Source: Proteobacteria bacterium UBA2383 (GTDB taxonomy: Bacteria > Pseudomonadota > Gammaproteobacteria > Competibacterales > Competibacteraceae). From it: DNA of 5,956 nt. The stretch is from NCBI GenBank assembly GCA_002343485.1, contig DDST01000175.1:1-5956 (forward strand), in the 5' to 3' direction. Position numbers and translations under genes: made by a program. Positions 1 to 5,504 of the stretch are shown here, piece by piece; the first letter of the stretch is position 1, and each line of letters begins with the position of its first letter. Under the pieces are notes generated by a model. That model was not told the DNA's origin. It searched no databases and saw only the letters and a program-made list of their open reading frames with translations.

Positions 1-20
1 ATCTATGAACGCTACTTGGT

Positions 21-350
21 ATGAAACCGCCGCAGGCCGTGCTGGACGCCACGCAAGCCTATCGGGAAGAGATGGATGTGTTGGCGGCTTGGCTAGCAGA
101 TTGTTGCGTGGTTAATAAAGTGGCCGAAGCGAAAGCGGCCGATTTATATAAATCCTATAGCGATTGGTGCGAAGCACAAGGGGAACGCCCTGAATCACAA
201 CGAAGTTTTGGGTTAAGACTGGTTGAGCGTGGTTTTGACCAAAAGAAACGCACAGGCGGAACCCGCTACTGGCTAGGTATTGGTTTGCTTGTTGACAGTG
301 GCGCAAGTGGCGCAAGTGGCGTTGATTCTGACATTTTAAAAACCCTCTAG
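21..350 (+). CDS. C-terminal segment of a P4-family phage/plasmid primase-helicase, frame broken at its start
   Basis: These 109 residues resemble the C-terminal tail of P4 alpha-like (D5-type) primase/helicases. It starts KPPQAVLDATQAYREEMD, the region that follows the helicase core. A small winged-helix-like DNA-binding part follows (about residues 40-88, with SYSDWCEAQGE, SFGLRLVERGF and GTRYWLGIGL). Full proteins of this family are several hundred residues, so only the tail is here. The frame is closed by a TGA at 6-8. The upstream 20 bases are open in another frame (IYERYLV) that ends at TGA 22-24, overlapping ATG 21-23 as ATGA. No Shine-Dalgarno precedes the ATG. Either a one-base frameshift splits one primase gene (IYERYL then GMKPP would read naturally) or two coupled genes overlap. 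The last residues, SGASGASG, are encoded by a repeat array that forms one arm of a long hairpin. Family assignment is by motif recognition and fairly secure; intactness is not. Confidence 0.65.
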   Translation: MKPPQAVLDATQAYREEMDVLAAWLADCCVVNKVAEAKAADLYKSYSDWCEAQGERPESQRSFGLRLVERGFDQKKRTGGTRYWLGIGLLVDSGASGASGVDSDILKTL

Positions 351-405
351 GAAAATAGGTATCCTTAATGTCAGAAGTTCCGCCACTTGCGCCACTTGCG
401 CCACT
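297..405. repeat. Large inverted repeat of 9-bp iteron-like units over the primase stop codon
   Basis: The left arm (297-321) is nearly three tandem copies of AGTGGCGCA. The right arm (381-405) is its perfect 25-base reverse complement. A second 8-bp pairing lies inside (CTGACATT 328-335 with AATGTCAG 367-374), separated by a 6x6 internal loop. The whole folds as a long cruciform with a loop of about 31 bases. The left arm codes the primase C-terminus, the stop TAG (348-350) is in the loop, and the right arm lies just before the next gene. P4-type replication proteins bind short iterons at ori and crr through their C-terminal domain, so an origin or replication-control site is a reasonable inference. 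A transcription terminator is less likely because no T-run follows the stem. Confidence 0.85.
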
Positions 406-417
406 CTTCATCACCTC

Positions 418-762
418 ATGGAAATTTGGATGGGATTGCCGTACCGCGTCGGTCAAATCCGCTGGTCGGGCGCATGGATGCCGGATTTGCCCACCACGGA
501 TTGGCAGGACCTGAAAGTCTGGCGCGCGGATGGCGCTGCGGTGGCGCTGGTGCGCTGGGACACGCCGGGCAATCAACCCGGTTTCAGGATCGTGGTCATC
601 GATTGCGTGGCGCGGACCGTGGAGACCAGCGAACGCTTTCTGGGCTGCTGCGAGGCGCTGGCGTGGGTCGGACCGGATACGCTGGCGTGGCGGGCCTTCC
701 CGGATCAGGCCGGGTGTTACCGAATCCCAGGCGATGATCTAACCGAAGAGGGCACTGGTTGA
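418..762 (+). CDS. Small tryptophan-rich hypothetical protein
   Basis: I do not recognise this 114-residue protein. Its composition and codon use look like a real gene: eight tryptophans (4, 16, 20, 29, 35, 47, 83, 91) and alternating hydrophobic/polar stretches (VALVRWDTP, FRIVVIDCVA) suggest a small beta-rich cytoplasmic fold. It has three cysteines near 63 and 77-78 plus one at 100, but no CxxC pair, no signal peptide and no membrane segment. The start is uncertain. ATG 418 has no Shine-Dalgarno, while ATG 430 has a weak GGA about 9 bases upstream (12 bases further on). It begins 13 bases after the right arm of the inverted repeat and shares the strand of the primase segment, so the hairpin may sit in its leader and affect its expression. 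Confidence 0.6.
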   Translation: MEIWMGLPYRVGQIRWSGAWMPDLPTTDWQDLKVWRADGAAVALVRWDTPGNQPGFRIVVIDCVARTVETSERFLGCCEALAWVGPDTLAWRAFPDQAGCYRIPGDDLTEEGTG

Positions 763-916
763 ATGCAGCGGATCTTGATTAATCACATATAAAAATTAAT
801 GTAATTATGTTATCTTATTGTCATTATTGAATTTGTGCGATCAAGATAAAGCTACCCTGCTGGCAAGGTTCAAGTGTCCCAGTGCAAGTTAAAGTATGGA
901 CAAAGGAGAACATGTC
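763..916 (+). promoter_or_regulatory. A+T-rich leader with candidate promoter and strong ribosome binding site
   Basis: This gap is strikingly A+T-rich (781-850) compared with the genes to its left. The best -35 match is TTGTCA at 818-823 (five of six to consensus). The -10 partner is weak (CAAGAT at 842-847, 18-base spacer), so the promoter call is tentative. A strong Shine-Dalgarno AAGGAG (903-908) lies 8 bases before ATG 917 and fixes that start. The shift in base composition marks the left edge of a probably acquired block. Confidence 0.4.
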
Positions 917-1615
917 ATGGCCAAGTCACCGGTTAAACCGGAATTGTATCAGTATGAAATAAATCAATTAATTATCAGGCACTTTGATTCTAGCTATACA
1001 ACAACAGGGATTCCGGGTTATCCAATAAGCACCAATGGCTCTTTTTTCAGTGGTGGGGTGCCAAACGGCCCGTACATATTGGGTGCTGTTTGGGGTGTTG
1101 GCAACAGTGCCATCGCTTATTGTCGTGGTGGCGTTGGAGTTGTCAGCGGTCACCAGATTCTGGTGCGACGCCTGATTATTTCGCCTGGTCATGCGGCGAT
1201 CAAGCAGGATCTTGAAGATAATCTCAGAGCGTCTTTTGGCGGTGATTTACCACAACCGTTCATGGGAGGAGGGTTCATGATCATCGAGAACGGCGTGGCG
1301 GTTTCAATGACGGATCTCCAATCTAATCAGCATTATTCAACCGGCAATAGTGGAAAACAACTTGAGACAAACAACCATATCCTGTTAGGGAATACAAGGT
1401 CCAAAGTGTTTTTGGTGATTGCAATCCAGATGGACTATGCCGAGATTCAAACTCGATTGCTGGGCGATGGCTACACGCATCTGTGCATGTTTGACGGCGG
1501 TAAAGCCTTTTGGGTACGAACCCCCGAGCTGACCTTGGATGGAACCACGTATGGTACGCCTGAATGCCCCTACTTCGCGCTTGGTGCACAGGGAACACTC
1601 TTCAAAAGGAGTTGA
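917..1615 (+). CDS. Phosphodiester glycosidase (NAGPA/DUF2233)-like domain protein
   Basis: The protein has 232 residues from ATG 917, chosen because AAGGAG sits 8 bases upstream; an in-frame ATG at 896 lacks such a site. Its layout resembles NAGPA-type phosphodiester glycosidases. NGSFFSGGVPNGP lies near residues 40-52, like the conserved N-G-x-F-F...P-x-G segment. A later block LGNTRSKVFLVIAI is followed by CMFDGGKAFWVR near residues 190-200, matching the family's hydrophobic strand and L-D-G-G-x-S motif. The usual Ser after GG is replaced (GGKAFW), so catalysis may differ. There is no signal peptide or membrane segment, although many relatives are exported, so a cytoplasmic role or release with a phage or element is possible. 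The gene is more A+T-rich than its neighbours, suggesting transfer. It stops 109 bases before the convergent deaminase gene. The family call is moderate and the substrate is unknown. Confidence 0.5.
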   Translation: MAKSPVKPELYQYEINQLIIRHFDSSYTTTGIPGYPISTNGSFFSGGVPNGPYILGAVWGVGNSAIAYCRGGVGVVSGHQILVRRLIISPGHAAIKQDLEDNLRASFGGDLPQPFMGGGFMIIENGVAVSMTDLQSNQHYSTGNSGKQLETNNHILLGNTRSKVFLVIAIQMDYAEIQTRLLGDGYTHLCMFDGGKAFWVRTPELTLDGTTYGTPECPYFALGAQGTLFKRS

Positions 1616-1635
1616 TGATTCCGCAATACGTGTTT

Positions 1636-1657
1636 CCGCTAGCCGGTCGGGTAGCGG
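1636..1657. other. Weak hairpin between convergent genes
   Basis: CCGCTA (1636-1641) pairs with TAGCGG (1652-1657), with two further inner C-G pairs. It lies in the gap between the ends of the NAGPA-like gene (plus) and the deaminase gene (minus), where a bidirectional terminator would be expected. No clear T-run follows on either strand, so a terminator role is only possible. Confidence 0.25.
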
Positions 1658-1724
1658 GTCTTCATCAGGTGCTCATCAGTAGTTGTGGTGAGGGAAGCCC
1701 TGGAGGCGATCGCAATTGGATCGA

Positions 1725-2279
1725 TCACCCGTGCAGACGCACGAAACCGCGCCCGGCGACGCGCTCGATGCCTTCGAGCAGAATGCGCCCGCGGGCGGAC
1801 AAGGTCGGGCCGACCTGGAGAACGCACAACTCCCAACCAGCGTCGTGCAGGCGATGCAAGTCATTTTGCGTGGTGCGGGTCGTCATTCCGGCATCTTCAT
1901 AAGCCCCCTTGGCGGCGAGGATGAAACGATTGCGCGGACCCCGGGCGGGAAAATTTCGATACAGGGCGCTGAGGGCGCTGATCAGCAAGGCGGTGCAGTT
2001 TCGGCAGGGGCTGCGATTGATCGCCAGCGTGACCGTGATGCAGCTATCGTGGGGCGTCCACGCGCGCAAGGCGTTGGGAAGATGCGCGGTCCATAGCGCG
2101 GTGCGCAGCAGGTTGGCCTCGGCATGGTCGCCGGCGCTGTAACCCAATTCATCCTCTGTCGGACTATACCGGCAGCAGAGCAGGCCGTAGGTGGTTTGTC
2201 CCGCTTGTTCGAATCGAGGTCGGTGCTGGTTCAGCGCCGAACCGTAATGTAAAACCAGTTGTTCCCAATGCAGAATCAT
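1725..2279 (-). CDS. Cytidine deaminase-fold zinc protein (HAE...SPCxxC)
   Basis: The protein has 184 residues from ATG 2279, preceded by GGAG with 9 bases of spacing; a GTG two codons upstream is too close to the same site. The signature of the CDA deaminase superfamily is clear. HAE at residues 52-54 supplies a zinc ligand and the proton-shuttling Glu, and SPCRNC, with Cys 92 and Cys 95, supplies the other zinc ligands. TVTLAINRSPC is the beta strand before the second motif. The usual deaminase core is present, with extra N- and C-terminal parts. The SPCxxC style recalls deaminases found as toxin or accessory domains of mobile elements rather than housekeeping Cdd or TadA, but that is inference from motif style. 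The substrate (free nucleoside, DNA or RNA) cannot be told. There is no secretion signal. The ATG overlaps a TGA in another frame (ATGA, 2276-2279), so it may be translationally coupled to the damaged gene upstream. Confidence 0.7.
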   Translation of the reverse strand: MILHWEQLVLHYGSALNQHRPRFEQAGQTTYGLLCCRYSPTEDELGYSAGDHAEANLLRTALWTAHLPNALRAWTPHDSCITVTLAINRSPCRNCTALLISALSALYRNFPARGPRNRFILAAKGAYEDAGMTTRTTQNDLHRLHDAGWELCVLQVGPTLSARGRILLEGIERVAGRGFVRLHG

Positions 2280-2538
2280 GGCCACAGGCTCCTAATAAGG
2301 CGACGGATGGGGTGGAAGCCACGGATGCGGTCTCGGTCGGCTCCGGCTTCGCCTCGGCGTTCGGCATCGGGGACCAGTCCCGAAACGTCGCGGCCTGTCC
2401 GCAGCGCTGGCCCGCTGCATCGGTCAGATTCCAAACGGTGGCCCGCTCGATCATGAAGCGCCGACCGGTGCGAGCGATGCGCACTCTGGAAAAGTCGGCG
2501 GTGTAGCCACGAGTCTGTTGCCAAAACTCACTGTTTTC
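2164..2538 (-). pseudogene. Small unrecognised gene with lost start, probable frameshift
   Basis: This frame is open from 2538 to 2164 and its first part reads like genuine protein (FWQQTRGYTADFSRV, RRFMIERATVWNLTD, ATFRDWSPMP, then a Pro/Glu/Ala linker), with G+C-rich third codon positions. It has no ATG before residue RRF-M. Just upstream on the same strand lies AGGA followed, 5 bases on, by GTG AGT (2531-2526) in a different frame. One extra T in the TTTT run at 2523-2526 would give M-S-F-W-Q-Q-T in frame. Loss of one base (mutation or assembly error) is therefore the simplest reading. The C-terminal 38 codons run out of frame over the deaminase gene and are probably not native. The neighbouring frame ends at TGA 2276-2278, overlapping the deaminase ATG. 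No known domain was recognised. Confidence 0.45.
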
Positions 2539-2894
2539 CTATCGACAGTGCTGAGTTTAGCTGAAAAAAATGGATGCCACTTCTTAACAGAGAGGAGTTT
2601 CCTTATCCGTTCTTTGTGTTTCACGGGGCTGAGTGCGATCTTGCGTTGGTGTCTCTTCTGATTGCAGAAAAGGCAGGCAGCAACGATATTACTCTGTGAA
2701 GTAGTCCCTCCATCTTGGCGGGCAACCAAATGTTCAGCCGTACACTGGAATTGCTTGGTTTGCGGCACTGTGATGTCAAACCGAAGAGCGAAATGCTCAG
2801 GATGGTCTAGCCACATGGGTCGATCGCAGTAGTAGCACCGACCCGATTGAATTTGGAACGCAGCGGATTTAAAGCGAAAATTTTTCGTAGCCAT
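2451..2894 (-). CDS. HNH endonuclease
   Basis: The 147-codon frame holds a compact zinc-ribbon HNH nuclease. CYYC (Cys 20 and 23) and CLFC (Cys 74 and 77) form the structural zinc site. The catalytic beta-beta-alpha motif is AEHLVARQDGG (Glu 54, His 55), then Asn 69 and His 82 in CNQKRHQ. WHPFF (106-110) corresponds to the usual end of this family. The remaining 37 codons are out-of-frame translation of the neighbouring gene and look non-native. A run of seven T (minus strand, 2564-2570) lies at that point: one more T would give WHPFFF-S then a stop, and one fewer would reach a TGA near 2530. No strong Shine-Dalgarno is visible (a weak GAGA lies upstream). The gene is more A+T-rich than the flanking deaminase. 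Its role, as a homing-type, restriction-type or defence nuclease, is not determined. It is not part of a recognisable restriction or intron system here. Confidence 0.75.
   Translation of the reverse strand: MATKNFRFKSAAFQIQSGRCYYCDRPMWLDHPEHFALRFDITVPQTKQFQCTAEHLVARQDGGTTSQSNIVAACLFCNQKRHQRKIALSPVKHKERIRKLLSVKKWHPFFSAKLSTVDRKTVSFGNRLVATPPTFPECASLAPVGAS
2524..2558. repeat. Inverted repeat at the HNH / small gene junction
   Basis: AAACTCACTGT (2524-2534) pairs with the segment ending at 2558 (ACAG...TGAGTTT), giving 11 base pairs with a three-base bulge and a 10-base loop. It lies exactly where the HNH frame leaves its conserved domain and the next gene should begin. No T-run follows on the minus strand, so it is not a standard terminator. 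It could mark an insertion boundary or control translation of the downstream gene. Confidence 0.5.
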
Positions 2895-3211
2895 AAGCAG
2901 TCTCGGATGTGGAATGTAGGCCCCCGTCTCTCTATTTTGAGTAGGCGGGGAAGCCAGCCGATTCAGCTCAGACAGGCCAATAAAGGAGTACCATTGCGGT
3001 AGTTCCCGTAAAGCTTATATCACACTTCAGTGAGCAGAAGAAACCCTCCTAATGATTCGAGAAAGGACACGGCAAAATAGCAATCTCGTATCTCTGATGT
3101 AGTGCGGCTAAAGTTTTTAAAATGAGTGATACAAGGATTTTTGGGATGACTAACCGCAGAAATCCGTATAGGGCTATTGGCGCATGAATCGTTGCTGGTC
3201 TTGGATTACGC
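2895..3211. other. 317-base non-coding gap, A+T-richer than the backbone
   Basis: No convincing gene is seen on either strand between the HNH and vWA genes. It must hold the HNH promoter and leader; the best -10-like element on the minus strand is TATAAG (about 3014-3019), with no good -35. The notable structure is the hairpin at 2922-2950. There is no tRNA, CRISPR unit or obvious att site. The length and structure leave room for a small RNA or a long structured leader, but nothing proves one. Confidence 0.5.
2922..2950. other. Stable G+C hairpin upstream of the HNH gene
   Basis: CCCCGTCTCTC (2922-2932) pairs with GAG-T-AGGCGGGG (2939-2950), an 11-bp stem with one bulged T and a TATTTT loop. 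It ends 28 bases before the HNH start codon. No T-run follows in either direction, so it is more likely a leader structure, a protein-binding site or an RNA element than a terminator. Confidence 0.5.
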
Positions 3212-3886
3212 TTACAAAATTCCCTGTCCCCGCGCCGCTTCCAGCCACTGCGGAAACTCGTTCAACAGCCGGTCATACAGCTCGGCATCCTTGATCGCGT
3301 CAATGTCATTAACGTGCATGAATCCAGCATTGTCGATGACCTGCCCCGGCAACTCGTCCAGCTTGTGCAGAAAGGGGAAATCCTCTTTGCCGATGCCGAC
3401 GAATTGCACAAACACGGGGTGGACCGATAGTTCACGCATCATGTCCGCGCTGGCCGGCTTGTCAGCATTGCCGCCATCGGTGAGGAAGATCACGAATACC
3501 GGGGCGGGTTGCGGTTGAGGATACTGATCCCGGATCAGCCGCAGCGGGGGCGCGTAGTGCGTCGCTTCCCGGATTTTGTACTGGGCGAGAATGACGCGCT
3601 CCACATAGCCTTCGATCTCGTCCAGGGTCACGGGCGGCAGCCGGTAAGCGTTCGTGCCAAACAGCAGCAGATCGATCTGGCCGTCGTCGTCAAACGTCAC
3701 CGCCAGGCCCAGGATGCGTTCGATGACGCGCTGCACTACGCCGGTTTTATACAGCGCGTTCATGGAGGCCGAAATGTCCAGCACCAACACCACTTGGGCG
3801 CGCTGGCCTTCGATGCCGTGCTTATTCGCGGCGAAAGCCGCTTTTTTACTCAGGTCGACAATGCGTTTGCGCAGATCGATGGCCAT
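3212..3886 (-). CDS. TerF-like von Willebrand factor A (vWA) domain protein
   Basis: These 224 residues are almost entirely one vWA domain of the type found in TerF-like proteins of tellurite/stress-response gene sets. The metal-binding MIDAS is complete: DISAS (37-41), Thr 109 in REATHYAPPL, and Asp 137 in FLTDGG. Typical of that subfamily are the stretch VVQRVIERILGLAVTFDDDG (50-69) and IDLLLFG. It probably acts in the cytoplasm by divalent-metal-dependent protein binding; no signal peptide or membrane segment is seen. ATG 3886 has GGAG about 10 bases upstream. It follows the exported-protein gene by 62 bases on the same strand, so it may be the last gene of the ParA cluster. No TerD-like or other ter gene is visible in the window, so a role in tellurite resistance should not be assumed. 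Confidence 0.8.
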   Translation of the reverse strand: MAIDLRKRIVDLSKKAAFAANKHGIEGQRAQVVLVLDISASMNALYKTGVVQRVIERILGLAVTFDDDGQIDLLLFGTNAYRLPPVTLDEIEGYVERVILAQYKIREATHYAPPLRLIRDQYPQPQPAPVFVIFLTDGGNADKPASADMMRELSVHPVFVQFVGIGKEDFPFLHKLDELPGQVIDNAGFMHVNDIDAIKDAELYDRLLNEFPQWLEAARGQGIL

Positions 3887-3948
3887 TGAACAGATGCTCC
3901 GTGTGGCGAGGGATTCAACGGAAATTCCAGCATAGGTCGGTCGTGAGA

Positions 3949-4467
3949 CTACTCCGCCGCCGCACCCAGGAAAAGTTGAGTGACCCGGCCTCCTTCAAAG
4001 GAGAACAACAATCCGCCGTAAACGCTGCCAGCCACAAAAAGCTGGCCCGCTTGGCTCTCCTCGGCGTTGCGGTCGCGCCCGTAGGCGGTCATCACTTCCC
4101 CCTCGGTGCGGCCCAGGCCGATCCCGCGCGCGGTCGTCCAGGCGCTCGGCGCGGTCAGGGTGATGGCGCGAACGGTTTGCGGGCCGTCAGGTTCCGTTGC
4201 ACTCAGATCGAGGGTCAGCCCGCAATCCGGTGCGGTCCAGGTTTGATGATATTCGCCGTCTGCGCCCCACAGCTCCACCAGGCCGCGTTGCACCGGGCAG
4301 GTAATGAGCCGTTCCGCTTCAGCGGCGGGCTGGTCAATGCGCAGCGGGCCGATGCGCTCGGCGCGCAGCAGGGCGAATTCATTGGCGGCGGCGGGCGCGT
4401 TCCCGACGAGAACAAACAGCAGGGTGGCCAGTGTGGCTTTATTGACCCAATCGGCAATGCGCTTCAT
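3949..4467 (-). CDS. Exported protein of unknown function with signal peptide
   Basis: The protein has 172 residues. The N-terminus is a clear Sec signal peptide: basic MKR, hydrophobic core ATLLFVLVG (about 13-22), and cleavage near APAAA-NE (24-30). No lipobox is present, so the mature protein is likely periplasmic and soluble. Two cysteines (57 in ITCPVQ and 82 in APDCGL) could form a disulfide. Two similar short segments, GPLRIDQPAAEAERLI and GIGLGRTEGEVMTAYG, hint at two repeats of a small alpha/beta unit, a pattern known from various periplasmic proteins of unknown function. The family is not identified. No Shine-Dalgarno lies before the ATG; instead, two 10-bp-phased TGACTTAA repeats stand 4-23 bases upstream. 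A protein bound there would block transcription of this gene. The gene probably carries the vWA gene with it. Confidence 0.75.
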   Translation of the reverse strand: MKRIADWVNKATLATLLFVLVGNAPAAANEFALLRAERIGPLRIDQPAAEAERLITCPVQRGLVELWGADGEYHQTWTAPDCGLTLDLSATEPDGPQTVRAITLTAPSAWTTARGIGLGRTEGEVMTAYGRDRNAEESQAGQLFVAGSVYGGLLFSFEGGRVTQLFLGAAAE

Positions 4468-4470
4468 TGA

Positions 4471-4541
4471 AATGACTTAAATTGACTTAAGTTGATATGA
4501 ATCAATTGAGATTAAAACACGTCATTTCAAGTCAATTTGAC
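4471..4541. repeat. 10-bp phased TGACTTAA repeats, operator/centromere-like, site 1
   Basis: Exact TGACTTAA occurs at 4473-4480 and 4483-4490, one helical turn apart, with a degenerate third copy at about 4493. In reverse orientation GTCA recurs at 4521 and 4531, again 10 bp apart. The array fills the gap between the RHH gene and the exported-protein gene. It even supplies the TGA stop of the RHH gene (4532-4534). TTGACT- and TTGAAA-like -35 elements lie within it on the minus strand. Phased short half-sites are the usual target of RHH partition proteins. Confidence 0.75.
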
Positions 4542-4867
4542 GGATTCCGCTCAGTAGCCCATTGTTCCAGCGTCAACTGCTTGAGAATCGGGATCAAGTG
4601 CCGATTCAGCAGTTTTTGCTGGCTGATATCCCGCGCTTCCGCCAGATAGCGCAGCATCGCCAACTGGTAATCGTTCAGCCGGATGGCGACGTTGTAGCGC
4701 GGCTTGGCGTTGGGGTCGAAGTGGTCCCAAGGCGGCGCTTCCGCCTCCCCGGTGTCCCGGCCCCTGGCGCCAGCGGCGAACGCTTCCAGCGCCTCGGGAT
4801 CGATGTCGGGTTCCACAGTCGGCGTGGGGTTGGGTTTAAGGCTGAATTTCGCCATCGGTGTCTCCAT
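4532..4867 (-). CDS. Ribbon-helix-helix DNA-binding protein, partner of ParA
   Basis: The protein has 111 residues. The first 55 are Pro/Ala/Glu-rich and likely flexible. The C-terminal part fits a ribbon-helix-helix fold: beta strand RYNVAIRL (57-64), helix 1 DYQLAMLRYLAEA (66-78), a turn at DIS, and helix 2 QQKLLNRHLIPILKQ (83-97). This resembles the dimeric RHH partition/repressor proteins encoded next to small ParA ATPases (the ParF-ParG type), whose flexible N-termini stimulate the ATPase. Two starts are possible: ATG 4867 (GGGAG 6 bases upstream) and ATG 4855 (GGAG 6 bases upstream). The coding region overlaps the end of parA by 32 bases from the first start (20 from the second), so the two are translationally coupled. 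It probably binds the TTAAGTCA repeats in this cluster, both for DNA segregation and to repress its own operon; this is inference. Confidence 0.75.
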   Translation of the reverse strand: METPMAKFSLKPNPTPTVEPDIDPEALEAFAAGARGRDTGEAEAPPWDHFDPNAKPRYNVAIRLNDYQLAMLRYLAEARDISQQKLLNRHLIPILKQLTLEQWATERNPSN

Positions 4868-5492
4868 AGATTTCTCCCGCCAGCGCCGCCATCTCGGCGC
4901 GGGCTTTGTCGTTGTCGAGTTCGCAAGCCCCCCGCCCTTCGGTCATGGCGTCCCGGTAGACCTTGCGCTCGCTGATCGTGGCGGCGGAAGGAATCAGGGC
5001 GGAAAGTTCCTGTAGCAGTTCCCGCGCGTCGACGGTTTCCTTGATGGAAGGATTCGTCGGGGCCATTGAAATCAGCACCCGCGCTTCCAGTGTGGGGTTC
5101 ATGCCACGCGCTAGGGTAATCAGCTCATTCATGTGCAGGCTGGTTTCCAGATCGGGCTGGCTGGCGCGCAGCGGGACATAGACCTGGTGGGCCGCGACCA
5201 GGGCGGTGCGCAGCTCCTCGGAATCCCGGCCCCCGGCATCCACGATCACCTCGTCATAGCGTTTGGCCAGATCGCGCAGCGCATGAAAGACATTGCCCCG
5301 GCGTTCGGCGCAATGCACGGCAGGCACCCCTGACAACAGGTGGCGTCGATCCACCCAGTTCGCGGCGGTGCGCTGCACATCGGTATCGACCAGCAGCACA
5401 TCACGCCCCTTGACCGCTAGCCAGGCGGCCAGGTTAGTCGCGAGGGTGGATTTTCCAGTTCCGCCTTTCTCACCGCCCAGCAATAAAATCAT
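4836..5492 (-). CDS. parA: ParA-family partition ATPase
   Basis: The protein has 218 residues, the short size of type Ib ParA/ParF without an N-terminal helix-turn-helix domain. The deviant Walker A box is complete (KGGTGKST, 9-16, with the signature Lys 9 and the P-loop Lys 14). The A-prime motif LLVDTDVQ (33-40) and Walker B VIVDAGG (82-88) follow. The C-terminal ISERKVYRDAMTEG (173-186) is typical of the family. It should dimerise on ATP, coat the nucleoid and move plasmid or element DNA bound by its partner. No strong Shine-Dalgarno precedes ATG 5492. It overlaps the RHH gene, giving the standard two-gene partition arrangement. Regulation is likely through the promoter and repeats at 5537-5566, about 25 bases upstream of the start. 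Chromosomal MinD-like alternatives are excluded by size and by the RHH neighbour. Confidence 0.9.
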   Translation of the reverse strand: MILLLGGEKGGTGKSTLATNLAAWLAVKGRDVLLVDTDVQRTAANWVDRRHLLSGVPAVHCAERRGNVFHALRDLAKRYDEVIVDAGGRDSEELRTALVAAHQVYVPLRASQPDLETSLHMNELITLARGMNPTLEARVLISMAPTNPSIKETVDARELLQELSALIPSAATISERKVYRDAMTEGRGACELDNDKARAEMAALAGEIYGDTDGEIQP

Positions 5493-5504
5493 CGGATCGC
5501 ACTC

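Noticed and set aside
297..405. CRISPR array or simple microsatellite
   Set aside because: Units are contiguous 9-mers without spacers, arranged as inverted arms, which fits iterons or a cruciform instead.
387..737. Overlapping plus-strand frame (MRHLRHSSSP...) in the small tryptophan-rich gene
   Set aside because: Gly/Arg-rich out-of-frame translation; the 418-762 frame has better amino-acid composition.
1704..1727. Inverted GGCGATCG / CGATCACC near the deaminase stop as an integration site
   Set aside because: Short, mismatched and made of common GATC-type palindromes; no direct repeat partner was seen.
2276..2524. Minus-strand frame MATDSWLHRRL... ending in ATGA with the deaminase start
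   Set aside because: Arg/His/Ser-rich shadow composition. Only its TGA overlap is of interest; the protein-like reading is in the frame of 2164-2538.
3212..3886. Tellurite resistance locus
   Set aside because: Only one TerF-like vWA gene is present; no TerD, TerC or other ter genes are visible.
3177..4470. Long plus-strand open frames opposite the vWA and exported-protein genes
   Set aside because: They are antisense shadows of clear minus-strand genes with recognised domain or signal peptide, and have low-complexity, Arg/Ser-rich composition.
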